From Fragaria x ananassa (taxonomy: Eukaryota > Streptophyta > Magnoliopsida > Rosales > Rosaceae): a stretch of 64,000 nt of DNA. The position numbers and the translations under genes are program-made. The stretch lies in contig CP139771.1 in assembly GCA_034370585.1 (NCBI GenBank), forward strand, positions 26,126,501 to 26,190,500, in the 5' to 3' direction. Below, piece after piece: positions 46,269 through 57,441 of the stretch (position 1 is its first letter; each line of letters opens with the position of its first letter). The notes below the pieces were generated by a model that saw only the letters and a program-made list of their open reading frames with translations, had not been told where the DNA came from and searched no databases.

Positions 46269-49200
46269 ATGGCCACGGCTGCCGATTCCTCTTCCGCCAA
46301 TCACCACTCTCCTAGGCCTGATTTCGACGGCGGCGGCGTCAATAGACGAACCACTCCCTGGGCCAAGGTCGTACGAGGGGATTCGGAGTCGTCTTCTTCG
46401 ATAACACCCAATCATCAATCTCCACCGTCGCCACCGCCGCCTTCGACCTCTGTGCCGGAGCAAAACCCCTCTTCTGCGACGGCGGCAACGGCTCGTTCTT
46501 CGCCTTCTCCTCCTCCGCCAGCGGATGCTTCCTCAGCTGCTGAGAGCGCCGATGGACAAAACGGCAATGCGGCTCGGGGAAAGAAGCCAGCTTGGAACAA
46601 GCCCTCCAAGGACGTCGTTGAGGTTGGTCCGGTAATGGGTGCGGTGGCTTGGCCTGCTTTGTCTGAATCGGCTAGGGCTTCACCTAAATTGCCAGCTGAT
46701 TCGTCTTCCAAGACTGTCACTGATGTCTCAGTCCCACCGCCTGTATCTCCGGTATGGTTCACTTCTTTATCTGTTGAAATTGGTAAAGGAAAATAATTTT
46801 GATTCAGCTGTTCATAGTGTTAGGTTTGTTGGTGACAATAAGATGATCTAACTGAATTGCAGTAGCTATTTTTATACTCTCTGTATTTTATCTGCAACCA
46901 AAATCAGTAAATACTATAACTTTTGCTCAAGTGTAGTTAAATCAAAGTACTAATGATCATCTTTTGTGCCCTTGATGATAGGGACCTGTTATAACACCTT
47001 CACCCAACTCCAAAAAGCTCCATGGTAATCATGCAAACACTAACCCAACATCAACTCATGCAATGCCAGCTCGACAAAGACCAACAAAACGTGGTGGCGG
47101 GAGCAGCACAGGGGGTGCAAATGCACAGGCACATCCACACAGTGGTTTTGCACACCCTCCCCTACCGCCACCACCGCCACCATTCCCTGTTTTCCCTCTA
47201 CCAAATGGCTATGGTACTTTGGTGCCTGCCATGCCTGATCCTTCTCCAAGAGACCCCTCTTTTCGTGGCAGCAATTGGGACGCTAGACCGATTGGTATTG
47301 GGCATCAAACACACCAAGTAAATGATCCCAGGAATTCTTCGCGCAGGGGAAATTTTGGTTCCCACACGCGTGGAGATGGTCCTTTCCACAACAATTATGG
47401 GAGCAAGCGTGATCAACAAGATCGTGGAAATTTTATGAATGGCAGAGATGTCCAGATGCATCAGCTGCAGAGACCTCCTCCAAGGGGCCTTGTAAGACCG
47501 GTACCACCAAGTAGTGCTGCATTTACCCCTCAGCCGGTAGGACCATTTGCCAACCCCATGGGTTTTCCAGGTGAGTATGCTTACTTATGAGAATAATTAT
47601 TATCATTTGGTTATATGGCAAGTAAACTAATATCTCTGTTTTTCTTAGAGTTTGTTTACATCCCTACATTGCCTTTGGATCCAATCAGGATGCCATTCAT
47701 TCCCCATGCACCACATCCTGCAATGTTTATGCCTGTTGCAGAATCCCCTATGCCTTCTCTTCCTTCATTGATAGTCAACCAAATAGATTATTACTTCAGG
47801 TACATTTTATACGGTTTTCAGCTCTAATTCATTTCCAGTTTGTTAGTTAGATGATCCTTTATCTTTCTAGCTATCTTGAAAATTAACCGCACATGTTGTA
47901 TTGTTTGCCTATTGCAGTGACACTAACCTGATAAGAGATGAATATTTGCGGTCAAACATGGATGCTCAAGGATGGGTTCCTATATCTCTAATAGCAAACT
48001 TTCCTCGAGTATGTTATAAATAGTTGTTTTAGTTCAGTTTCATCTGTTATAACATTATAGAAAGTTAGTGAGTAAAACATCACCATATCCTTTTAATAAA
48101 AGACATGCCGACACAAGTCAACTCTTAAAGGAAATGTTAGCTGGTGAAGTTCTAAATTTGCTTTCCCTATGCTGACAATGATTCAATGGTAACAAGTTCA
48201 TGTTTGACAACCATTTTAACTTTACATTATGTATGGTCTTTCTGTACTAAAAGAATGGCAAAATCAAATCATAATAAACAATAACCTTTTGAGCTAGTAA
48301 ATCCTTGTTATAATTCTTATTATCTGCAATATATCATGTTATTCCCTATGTATATAACATATTCTTTACTCTTTCTTGATCCTTCGAAGAGAGGTGGTGA
48401 GCAAAATTTTGGTTCTCTGTGTTAACAGTTGCCAAATATTTTATGCTAAAACTATGGCTATATACTTTTTCAATTGTTAATATACTAGAAATTTTGGAAT
48501 GTGTACCAGTTTATTTGTTTTAATTCAACTCTTGACAAGCTCCAATAGTTGAAACCTTGAGGAATAGTTTTCTTTTTCTGTGTGGTTCAATGTGGAGAAG
48601 ATACCAAGAGTGAGTTAAAGGAATAAGATCTTAAAGAAATGTTGTGATTGAAATAGATTAATTGTTTATTTGATAGTAAGCTTTAGCTTGTTTAACTATC
48701 TTTGATTTGCTTGTTGCTCATCAGGTTAAGAGTCTGACAACTAATGTCCAGTTGATAATGGATTCCTTGAGAGCTTCAAGTATTGTTGAAGTACAGGTGA
48801 CTTTCTTATAGGTTTTCCTGGTACTTTTGATGAACCCTGTTTTTGAAGAGACTTTTTTTGCCTGATAAGACTTTTAGTTTATAGGGTTAATTGGAGAAAA
48901 TGACTCACTCCAGGCAATTTTTATTCCCCTTAATCGTATAATTTTAATTGGAGGATATGACTTGCAATGGGCACTTTTTGTTCCCATTTTTCGTTTATGT
49001 TAACTAGAGGAAAATTAGGGAATGACTTACCCAAGATATTTCTTCCTTTGATTAAATATGGCAACCTGGCTTGCAATTGACATTTTTATTAACTTAGTTT
49101 GATTGTCATTGTGATTGCCACAGGATGACAAGGTCAGGAGGCGTAACGATTGGACAAAATGGATATCAACTAGTGGTCGGCTTGCATCCGAATCAGGCTC

Positions 49201-49399
49201 ATCGTCCGGTGACGTACAAAGTTCTGACATGCTTTCAACTTCTTTTCAAAAGATGACAGTTGATGATGCGTCTACGAGCCAAAGTAGTATGGCAGGTAAC
49301 CCAGATGCGAACTCTAAGGCTACTCCACAGAACTTTTCAACTGAGTCAGCTGGAGTGTCACAGCTCCCCAACGGGGATGTCACTCAAAACAATAGTTGA
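46269..49399 (+). CDS. LARP1: La-related protein 1 (LARP1b/c-like), RNA-binding
   Basis: Six exons: 46269-46751, 46982-47570, 47649-47799, 47918-48008, 48725-48796 and 49124-49399, giving 553 residues. The N-terminal ~300 residues are low-complexity, rich in Ser/Pro/Ala/Gly with RG and Pro runs. The La motif (winged helix, 3'-end RNA binding) spans about residues 390-480, from SLIVNQIDYYFSDTNLIRDE to the RRRNDWTKWI end. The C-terminus is Ser/Thr/Asn-rich and lacks a DM15 repeat, so it matches the short plant LARP1b/1c type rather than long LARP1a. These proteins influence mRNA decay/translation, senescence and heat responses in Arabidopsis. The FD-like gene downstream mirrors the recalled At4g35890-At4g35900 pair. 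Confidence 0.92.
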
Positions 49400-50350
49400 A
49401 GTTGAAATACATCAATATGTACCACCAATACATTCAAGCAAAATCCAGGCGAAAAAGTGCTCTTCTGATCTTGGAAGGGTTCGTTAATCAAACGAAGAGG
49501 AAGGTTGCTATAGTGAAAGCCCGCAATCACCATTTCTTTATATTCTGTTACTTTGCCTAGTTTTGGCATGTTTTTGAGGCTAGTACAGAAACAAATAAGA
49601 AATAATCATAAATTATTCTTCATGCACGAAGAGGGGAAGATTGACATGGAGCAGAAAACAGGCAGAATTTTGAGGTTATTGGGTTGTATAGTTTGGATTT
49701 GGTGTGAATGTTTGTGGTTGCTTCTATTTTTTGGGGTGCATTTTGATGGCATATGTAGGCAAAAATGGATCAGAGCTTCGAATGAGATGTTCTTTTCAGG
49801 GTATTAGGGTTTGGGAAAGTAAGCTTTTGGGTATGCAGCGCAGTTCTGGTGGAGGTGATGATTGAAACTGAAGTGCACTGCACTTATGTTTGTTTGCCGA
49901 AGTTGGTCGGACCATGCTTGAAATTTGGCAATTTTGTACTCATAAATTTTATTAACTTTTCTTTTATAGTTTACTTTTGCTCTTTTCCTTTCCTAAGTTT
50001 ATATGTCATTACAGGCAGTCAGGCATCACTACTGCATTCCATCCCACCTGTTGTTGGTATTCTTTCCGGGATCGGATGTGTTTAAGAAGCAATGGGCCTT
50101 TCTGGAGTAACAACTCATTTGACAATTGACATGTTATCATATGTTTGGGTCACATTTTACAATTAAGTAGCAAAACATTTTACATTTTTCCGAATGTAGA
50201 CCAGTACATAAATGCATGGGGTAGGTTTACAATTAAATAACAATGAGTTTAGTTCAATAATATCGGTAGACTTATTGACGAATTGATTAGTTTTATAATA
50301 CGAAATTAATAATTTATGCGACTTTTAGATGAATTAGTAGTTTCATGATA
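49400..50350. other. LARP1 3' UTR and flank, no further gene seen
   Basis: 3' UTR and AT-rich flank. Short frames at 49553-49807 and 49849-50085 show no resemblance to known families. Confidence 0.45.
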
Positions 50351-50357
50351 CGAAGTC

Positions 50358-50538
50358 AGTCATGTTCATTTAGTCAGTGACAGACCAAAAAATTGTGGTA
50401 AGTCATCATTGAATTTAAATCCAATGGTGGGGAGAATTATTTTTTAGTAGAGTTGTTTTGTCTTCAATCCTTTGATGTTAATCTAATGGTGACTGACCAT
50501 GAATCTCTTGATCAGTGACTGACCATATGAACATTACT
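50358..50538. mobile_element. MITE, ~181 bp, same family as the 3.9-kb MITE
   Basis: The left arm AGTCATGTTCATTTAGTCAG and the complement of the right arm AGTAATGTTCATATGGTCAG match, with similarity continuing inward. Inner words such as TCATTGAATTTAAATCC and AATGGTGG resemble the element at 3881-4064. Possible flanks CGAAGTC/CGAATTC are an imperfect target duplication. Confidence 0.65.
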
Positions 50539-51390
50539 CGAATTCACACTGTTTTTTTACTTCTTACAAATTTGGACCTTCTCTGGATGAGTAAGATTCA
50601 AACTGTAAAGTACTTATTTTTTTGTTATGATAAATCGACCTGAAGTGTGCCAGTTCTCAACCCAATATCTGTAACTCTGTAAGTCCTTTTGCATTAAACC
50701 AACAACCTCATCATCACTAATGGAAAACAAAGTGGCTAGTTGCAGGGACTTGCTGTTGCAATACACTAGCATAATCCCATGTAGTGGAGGTATATATGTT
50801 TGTGGTTTGACAATATAAATAGTTATCAGTGAACTTTAATCATGACAATGGCTAAACATCCAAAAAAGATCATAAGAACTATTATATAGACTTTTAAAAG
50901 AGTTATTATTCTTGCGACAGAAGTTTTTTTTTTTGTTTTTTTATACAAGGGTTAAACGGTAACCTTCACATCATAACAATTAATGAAACCTCAGAATACA
51001 AGGAGTCGTTGTGTCTAAACTCGATACTGTAAGAACACCATTAGACATGTATACAAAATCTATGCATTCTAACAAGCACCATTTAGTAAAGAGTGCATCA
51101 TTAGCTACTCCATTTACTTTACAATTTTTGCAACATACCTGAAAAATACCGCTCATGCAGAGCCATAAGCTACAATATCTATCAGCTTTTTGGCTATGAT
51201 GCCACTGGGAATAACCAGTGACCCCAAGTTTCATTTTGCTACTACGAGGCTGCGATCATTTGACAAAGCAAGGACCTCGCTGCCTCATTATAACAAACAT
51301 GACACGTTGCGTGCATTTACCAGGACATAGCCCACATGTATCCAAAACCACTAAACTACAAAAAAACAAAAACCAAAAATAATAATAATA
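50539..51390. other. Intergenic, no gene seen
   Basis: AT-rich sequence. No coding region or RNA gene supported. Confidence 0.45.
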
Positions 51391-51398
51391 CCTACTTG

Positions 51399-52024
51399 CA
51401 TGGTTTTAAAAGGCGCCACCTTGCCTCGCTTAGGCACTGCCTAGGTTGTAGGCGAAGCAAAGCCGCCCGGATTTTCATCGAGTCGTTCAAATGAGGCGGT
51501 CAACCTCCCAAGGACCGCCTAGGCGGTCAAGGCGCCGCCCAGGAGAAGTAGGCGTGTCCGAGGCGGCCTTGGACCAGGCGCGTAAGAAAACCACTGTCCA
51601 GCCTCGATCTTCGCCGCTGCTTCTTAGCTTTCTGGAGAGAGAGAGATTTGAGCATCGATCTACCAGACCTCCGCTAGATTCGAACCAAACCTCGTCGGAA
51701 CAACCTCCGATCGATGATGGTTTAAACCAGACCTTGTCGGAGCGGCGACCAACCACAGATCGACAAAAGATTCAGAGTTTCGGACCAGATCTCGTTGGCG
51801 GACGAGAGAGAGAGAGAGAGAGATTAGATATTTGTTTTAGCCTTTTAGGGCAGATTCGTCATTTTGGTATTTTGGTATTATCTTATTTAACTCTTATAAA
51901 TATTATATATATATATATTAATTAAATAGGAAAAAAAGTAAATCGCCTAATCCCCGCCTAGGCTATCTAGGCGCTAGGCTATGGGTTGCTGCCCACCTAG
52001 CGCCTAGCGCCTTTTAGACCATTG
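51399..52024. mobile_element. hAT-like MITE, 626 bp
   Basis: Terminal inverted repeats CATGGTTTTAAAAGGCGC (left) and CAATGGTCTAAAAGGCGC (complement of right) are flanked by 8-bp direct repeats CCTACTTG at 51391-51398 and 52025-52032, the hAT hallmark. Sub-terminal regions are full of inverted TAGGCG/CGCCTA words. The interior is GC-richer than its surroundings and contains a GA tract and an open frame with no family resemblance. Confidence 0.88.
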
Positions 52025-52032
52025 CCTACTTG

Positions 52033-53148
52033 GGCGTTGCCCTCTGTCAGTCATAAGAAAATGGTGACTTATTTCAACAAGTAAAAGTAGAAAATAACTT
52101 AAAATAAATAACATAACTGCCCAAATTTGACCCAAATTCTGAAATAAGACCCAACATGTGTCCAAGATGGAGTATAAGCCCACACCAGGCCCAATATCTT
52201 TTCTTCCTCCATCCTTCAGTCTCACCACCACCGATCCTTGACGGTCACCGCCTCCCGCCTGGCCCTTCCTTCCGTTCGAGCACCGCAGTCGAACCCACCA
52301 CGCTTGCAGTTTGCTTGAGATCTGGGCACGAAGACCACCGGAATCTGCATGCACACACTCAATCCAACAAAGGTAGATCGCGCTAGCGGTATGCAGATAA
52401 ACCAACCCTCCTCTATCTCCAACCAGATCGATCTATGAGATTTGATCTCGTCATCGATGATCAACCCACCATCCAGGCAAAACGGCCATGCAACTCGGCC
52501 CTTCGTATCTTGCAAAAGAAGTTTTTGATGTCATACAATTTGGTTGATTAATATTATCTTATGTACAAAATTATATAGAAAATATATAAAAATTGATTTA
52601 AATTCTAAGAAACAGTATAAAAATGTAAAGCAATGCTTAGTGGATCACAATTTGAAAATCTATTTAGAGCATATCTTACATATCAGCTAATTAAAATTTT
52701 ATTAAATTATACAGCATAAGCATAAACTGACACGTAAAAAGATTCTAAATGGTTCAACAACAAAATACGGTTTACTTAACATTATTATAAAAATGCACCA
52801 ACCTCGGTTAGAGAAATAAAATTTGGGTTATCTAGGCTATGTCGAGTGCAGGGTTCAAGAGACAGGGAGGGAGCAAATATTTGCCATTTTTGATCATGAT
52901 CCCAGCTTCCTAGTCCTACTCCCGATTTAGTAATGCCATCCTTAAAAGGTACTCTAATCCCATGTGCCCCTTAATATAATAATACCAAGTGGATTTTGGC
53001 AGCTAGACAAAAAACAAAAGGCTAAAAGCCTAGCAACGCTTCCAACAATAACAGATCCAAAAAACAGAGAGCCGCCCTTCTATCTTTTTTGCTCTACTTC
53101 TAAAACCCTTCATCTCAATCTGTCTGAAACATCATCCCCCTGATTCCG
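52033..53148. other. FD-like gene upstream region
   Basis: Intergenic and promoter DNA of the bZIP gene. No other gene seen. A pyrimidine-rich leader (53080-53140) precedes the ATG. Confidence 0.45.
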
Positions 53149-53992
53149 ATGACGATGGAGGATGTGTGGAAAGACATCAGCCTAGCTTCTCTCTGTGACC
53201 ACAGCTCACCGGGTGCTGCCGGCAGCTCCGCCACTCGTAATGACCCTGCAGGTGTTCGTGGCTTCATTTTCCAAGATTTCATGGCGGCTGCTTCCACCAA
53301 ACTCGCTCCTTCTTCTCTTGCTACTGATCTAGGGCCACCGCCGCCGGCCAATCTCCTCAGCTTGAGTTCTTCCGGCTCCGATCATTTTCAGCAGTACCAA
53401 GTTCACAACTCTTCTGCTACTACCAGTACCAATAGTGCTCCACCAAACTTAGCGAAACCAAACCCTGATAGTACTACTAGGCCTTCATCTTCTTTGATCT
53501 CTTTCTCAAACAAGTCCGCCTTGGAGGCTTTGGGTTCTTCCTCATATTGCAAGAAAAGGGCCGTAGAGGAAGAAAACGGAGAGAATTCTAGGCATGTCCG
53601 GCATAAGCGGATGATCAAGAACAGAGAATCGGCGTCACGCTCCAGAGCTCGAAAGCAGGTATACATGTCCTTTCTGTCTAAGACTAAGATCTCTCTCGTG
53701 TTTGGTGACTTCTTAATTATCGATCTGTTACTGTTTTGGGTCAAATAATTAGAAATTGTTGGAACTCGGTGCAGGCTTATACAAGTGAGCTGGAACTTAA
53801 ACTTGAACTTTTGAAGGAGGAAAATGCTAGACTCAGAATGCAGCAACAGAAGGTAAATGTTCTTAATTACTTAGGTGGTAAACTAGTTTCTGTTAATTAC
53901 TGATCTGGGTTTTGTTCATGTGGGATTTGCAGTTCTGCTTAGCCACCCCTGTAGCACCAGCAACAACTCTAAAAAGGGCACACTCTATGTAG
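53149..53992 (+). CDS. FD: FD-like bZIP transcription factor (florigen partner), atypical C-terminus
   Basis: Three exons: 53149-53658, 53775-53852 and 53933-53992, giving 215 residues. The N-terminal MEDVWKDISLASL stretch and GFIFQDFMA are group A bZIP/FD motifs. The basic region RHKRMIKNRESASRSRARKQ (residues ~152-171) contains the invariant N-x7-R, and the short zipper AYTSELELKLELLKEENARL follows. FD proteins bind the florigen FT and 14-3-3 proteins at the shoot apex to activate flowering genes. Canonical FD ends in a phosphorylatable R-x-x-(S/T)-A-P-F tail. Here the last exon ends LKRAHSM, keeping R-x-x-S but lacking APF. Linkage to LARP1 supports the FD call, but an FDP-like paralogue is possible. 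MTMED is the first ATG; MED at 53155 is an alternative. Confidence 0.85.
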
Positions 53993-54827
53993 AAAAAAGA
54001 GAGCCAAAAATATGTTGGGCATCCAAACCAATCCACCACTCGTATATATTTTTCTCTCTTTATTTTCTTCATTTTCCTTGTTCTGGTACAAAGAAGACAA
54101 GCAGATTAGTGGTAGGCATATTTGGATCATGGATGGGACATGTTTGGCTAACCCTGTCAAATCTAGTATTCCTTTTATTTCCCAGACCTTATCTTTCATG
54201 TAGTCTTTCTTTCACTTTAATTTCCTCTCTCGCACTATTACCTTACCCTTCGTTCTTATTCTCTGGGTATCTTTGTAAAAATTCTTGGATATATATTCTT
54301 CACTCTATGATCACCGTATGTAAGTACGTAACCATGTTTGTATTGTGAGCAATATCTGTATAGACTAACCGGCCTGGGAAATGAAAAGAAAATAAATTAA
54401 TATATATGAATTTCAAAAAGACGTGAAATTCATATTCTTTAAATTGTAATCCATATTTATTTTTTATTTTTTTTCATCATTTTCATAAGAAGATAAAAAT
54501 TAAGTCAATAAACATAAAATTTAAGTTACTACAGATATGAATTATAATTTAATGAGGGTGGATTTTATTTCACGATTTAAATTCTTTAAATTTATTATAA
54601 GGTGCCTAAAAAATTAAATAAATAGGATGACTTTTTATTTTAGTTATTAACACAACTTGCACGTTGCAACTTGCAACTTGTAGATACATTATTTATTACT
54701 TATCTTACAACTTGCACATTTCATGACATTATCTTACCGAGTGAGTCACACAAAGCTGTAAAGTGGTACAAAACCTTTTGAAAATTATATTATCTTACTT
54801 GTTATGTGAAGTGAAATATAAATTGTA
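53993..54827. other. FD 3' flank
   Basis: 3' UTR then AT-rich DNA up to the target duplication of the next MITE. No gene seen. Confidence 0.45.
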
Positions 54828-54836
54828 TAAAACAAT

Positions 54837-55314
54837 GAAAAAATCTTACGTGCGACGGTCGTGCCACGTGGACAGTGCGACCGACCAGTGGCAGGCCGAC
54901 GCGTGGTTTTTTTTTTTTCACAGCTCTTCTTCTTCCTTCTGCACTATTCTCTGGCGAAATCGATCTCTTCGGCGAAGTCGATCTCCTCTGCTCTCTTCTC
55001 TAGCAAAACTGATCCCCTCCGACGAGCCAACTACAGGTGACAAGGATTCGTGGCAGCGGGTTTTACACGGGTTGGTGGAGGCGTGAGGGAGGCGCGGCTT
55101 GACGGCGGCAGGTTTCTGCAAAGCTATGGCAGGTTGAAGCGGTGAGGCGGCGGCTGAGCAGAGGGAAAGAACACGCCGGAGGGGATCGGTTTTGCCGGAG
55201 CAGAGGATGCGAGGAAGAAGAGGAGCTATGAACAAAAAAAAAAACCACATGTCGGCCTGCCACTGGTCGGTCGCACCGTCCACGTGGCACGGCCGTCGCA
55301 CGTAAGAATTTTCC
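54837..55314. mobile_element. Mutator-like MITE, 478 bp
   Basis: Inverted repeats of about 100 bp: the left has ATCTTACGTGCGACGGTCGT and the complement of the right has TTCTTACGTGCGACGGCCGT; both continue through GACCAGTGGCAGGCCGAC to a T tract. Direct repeats TAAAACAAT at 54828-54836 and 55315-55323 give a 9-bp target duplication, typical of Mutator-like elements. The interior is GC-rich and non-coding. It lies about 0.85 kb downstream of the FD-like gene. Confidence 0.9.
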
Positions 55315-55580
55315 TAAAACAATAATATTTATTTGTCTATTTCGATGACACATGTGTGACATGGATCTTGTTACTATAATAGTAATGCCAAGTGCTTGTG
55401 GTTATTTTTCCAATTAAAGGATGTGATTAGGGGACATAACGGAATTAGGTAAGGTGAAAATGTGATTAGTGTTGGTGTATTGTGTGCTTAATCAATTAAT
55501 TAATCAAAAGATAATGCTTTTTGACTATTTAATTATAACTATTTCACCTTCTTTCTGTTACGTTATATTGAACTCTTAAC

Positions 55581-57433
55581 CCTAGAGAGCGCCGATCCCA
55601 ATTTCTTGCCTGTCCGGCTGCGCCTCGGGGCCAGTGAAGGCGTTTGGCCTCGTCGGTGCTACAGTGGTGTGGCCGGACAGGAGTTGATTCGGTTATCCTC
55701 AGATCGGGAGGCATGAGCCAGTTTCTTGCTCGTCATTCGCGGACTGAAGGTGTGACTGGGTTGTGGAGCGGCAAGGGGATTTGAGGTGGTCTCCACTGGG
55801 TTCGACATCAGATCTGAGTTGTGGAGGTTGATTTGGTTGGCGGCGGCGTTCGAGGGTTCCGCTCGGATTTGGTTGGTGGTTGTTGAGTGTCGATCTGGAG
55901 GAAGACTCGGGGTGATCCTTTTTTTTCGGTTGCAATCGCCTTTGAAGGCGGCGGCGGTGGCGTCAGGAAGGAGGTGCTAGTCCGGCGATTGTGGTGGCTA
56001 GGTGTTCCGGTGGGTCACTCTTCGGGTCGTGAGGGATGGTCTTGGGCCGGCTCTGTTTCATGCGCCTGGGTGTAGCTTGTAAGCTGGAAATTGGGCTAGG
56101 GTTTCCTTCTTGAGCTTGGTCTATATTTTCAGTTTTTTTTTTAATTATTCTTTTAATTAGTAATTAGACTAGGGCTGCTTACGGGTCTAAAATATTTTCT
56201 TAGTTATTAGCTTCGGCTTTAATTAAGGTGTTTTGATACTCTGGGGTAGCCCCCTCTATGTAGGGTGGTACCGGAAGTGGTCAATAATAATAGGTTAAGG
56301 ACTTGTCTCTTCTTTCTTGTGTCTCGGTGGCTGGTTTATTTGTCTCGTTCGCTACCACGGAATATTGACCTTCATCTCATGGCCTGCAGCATAGAGATTG
56401 TTTGGTGTCTATTAGATAGTTTTGCATGATTCATTTCTTACATAGCCCCCGCGAGCGGATCGTGTTCATGTTGTTGTACCTATTCTCAAGTTGTGATCAA
56501 TAAAACTAACGTCTTTGGATTAAAAAAAAAAAGGATCCGGCTCCTCTAAAGTGAGCAGTGTGAAGTTAGTTAAAGTTCATAAAATCTAAACTCTTTATTT
56601 AATCTAAGGACTACAACATTTGACACATCACATTTTCACCAATTTTTGGTTTTCTATGGGAACCACTGTTAACTTGCCGTTAACTCTAGAAAAAAAAATT
56701 TAGGGTTTCGATCTCTTTGCGTCAGGTTCGATTATTGGTTCTTTACTTCCATTTCTCTTTACTTCAATGGCTGCATAGTGACCATGGATGGACTTCTGTA
56801 AACCTTTTGCAGTCTCATTCTTTCCAGCGCGCACCACTATCAATCGCATCTTCATTAAAATCACCAATCAATTTTGAAAATAAATTAATGTAATCCAAAC
56901 TTTTCTTTTATAGTTTTGCACAAAGAGAATCTGCAGTTGTTAGGTTCTTCACAACCATATGATTAAACAAACTATTACACATTTTTTGCAGTCCCATTGT
57001 TCTAGCCCCGTCGTCAATCGTAGCCCTATTACAATTACTAGTCAATTTGTAAATAATTAAACAAATGAAATCTGGAGTTCTCAAGTTTTTCACAACCACA
57101 CAAATAAACATTAAACAAACTAAACGATCCCATTATACTGTGGTTCAAAACAACTGCGAAAATTCAATCCATGGCACTGATGGTAGTGCGCACCCATAGC
57201 AGAGAGAAATAGAAGGAAGCAAAGAGAAAGAACTTGATGCCGAAAGCAAACACCGACGACGGGATATTTAAGTAGTTAACCGAGGTTTACATGAATTAAC
57301 ATTAAATTGAAACAAGAGTGATGTGTCAAATGCTATATTCTTTAAATTAAATAAAGAGCTTAGATTTTATGAACTTTAACTAACTTCACACCTTGTTTAC
57401 TTTAGATGAGCCGGATCAAAAAAAAAAAAAAAC
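55581..57433 (+). mobile_element. Poly(A)-tailed retroelement copy (5'-truncated LINE-like), tail split by a MITE
   Basis: A ~0.94-kb unique segment (55581-56521) ends ATCAATAAAACTAACGTC and an A tract. The A tract is interrupted by the MITE at 56533-57417 and resumes at 57418-57432. Outside the whole, CTCTTAAC occurs at 55573-55580 and again at 57434-57441, an 8-bp target duplication. No reverse transcriptase is left. It is a truncated LINE, a long SINE or a processed transcript copy; the class is inferred from the tail and duplication alone. Confidence 0.65.
56533..57417. mobile_element. Mutator-like MITE, ~885 bp, nested in a poly(A) tail
   Basis: Inverted repeats of about 100 bp: the left starts GGATCCGGCTCCTCTAAAGT and the complement of the right starts GATCCGGCTCATCTAAAGTA; both continue through GTGAAGTTAGTTAAAGTTC to TTTGACACATCAC. 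The flanking sequence on both sides is poly(A), so the target duplication is probably nine A residues and cannot be proven. The first eight bases (GGATCCGG) match the element at 9497-10512. Confidence 0.82.
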
Positions 57434-57441
57434 CTCTTAAC

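Noticed and set aside
46415..46762. Antisense frame opposite LARP1 exon 1
   Set aside because: It mirrors the low-complexity GC-rich coding strand of LARP1; no independent support.
51491..51925. 144-codon frame in GC-rich sequence
   Set aside because: It lies entirely inside the hAT MITE with low-complexity composition; no transposase or other motif.
55786..55980. Short frames in the G-rich segment of the retroelement copy
   Set aside because: No reverse transcriptase, endonuclease or other recognised motif; they lie in the non-coding 3' part of the copy.
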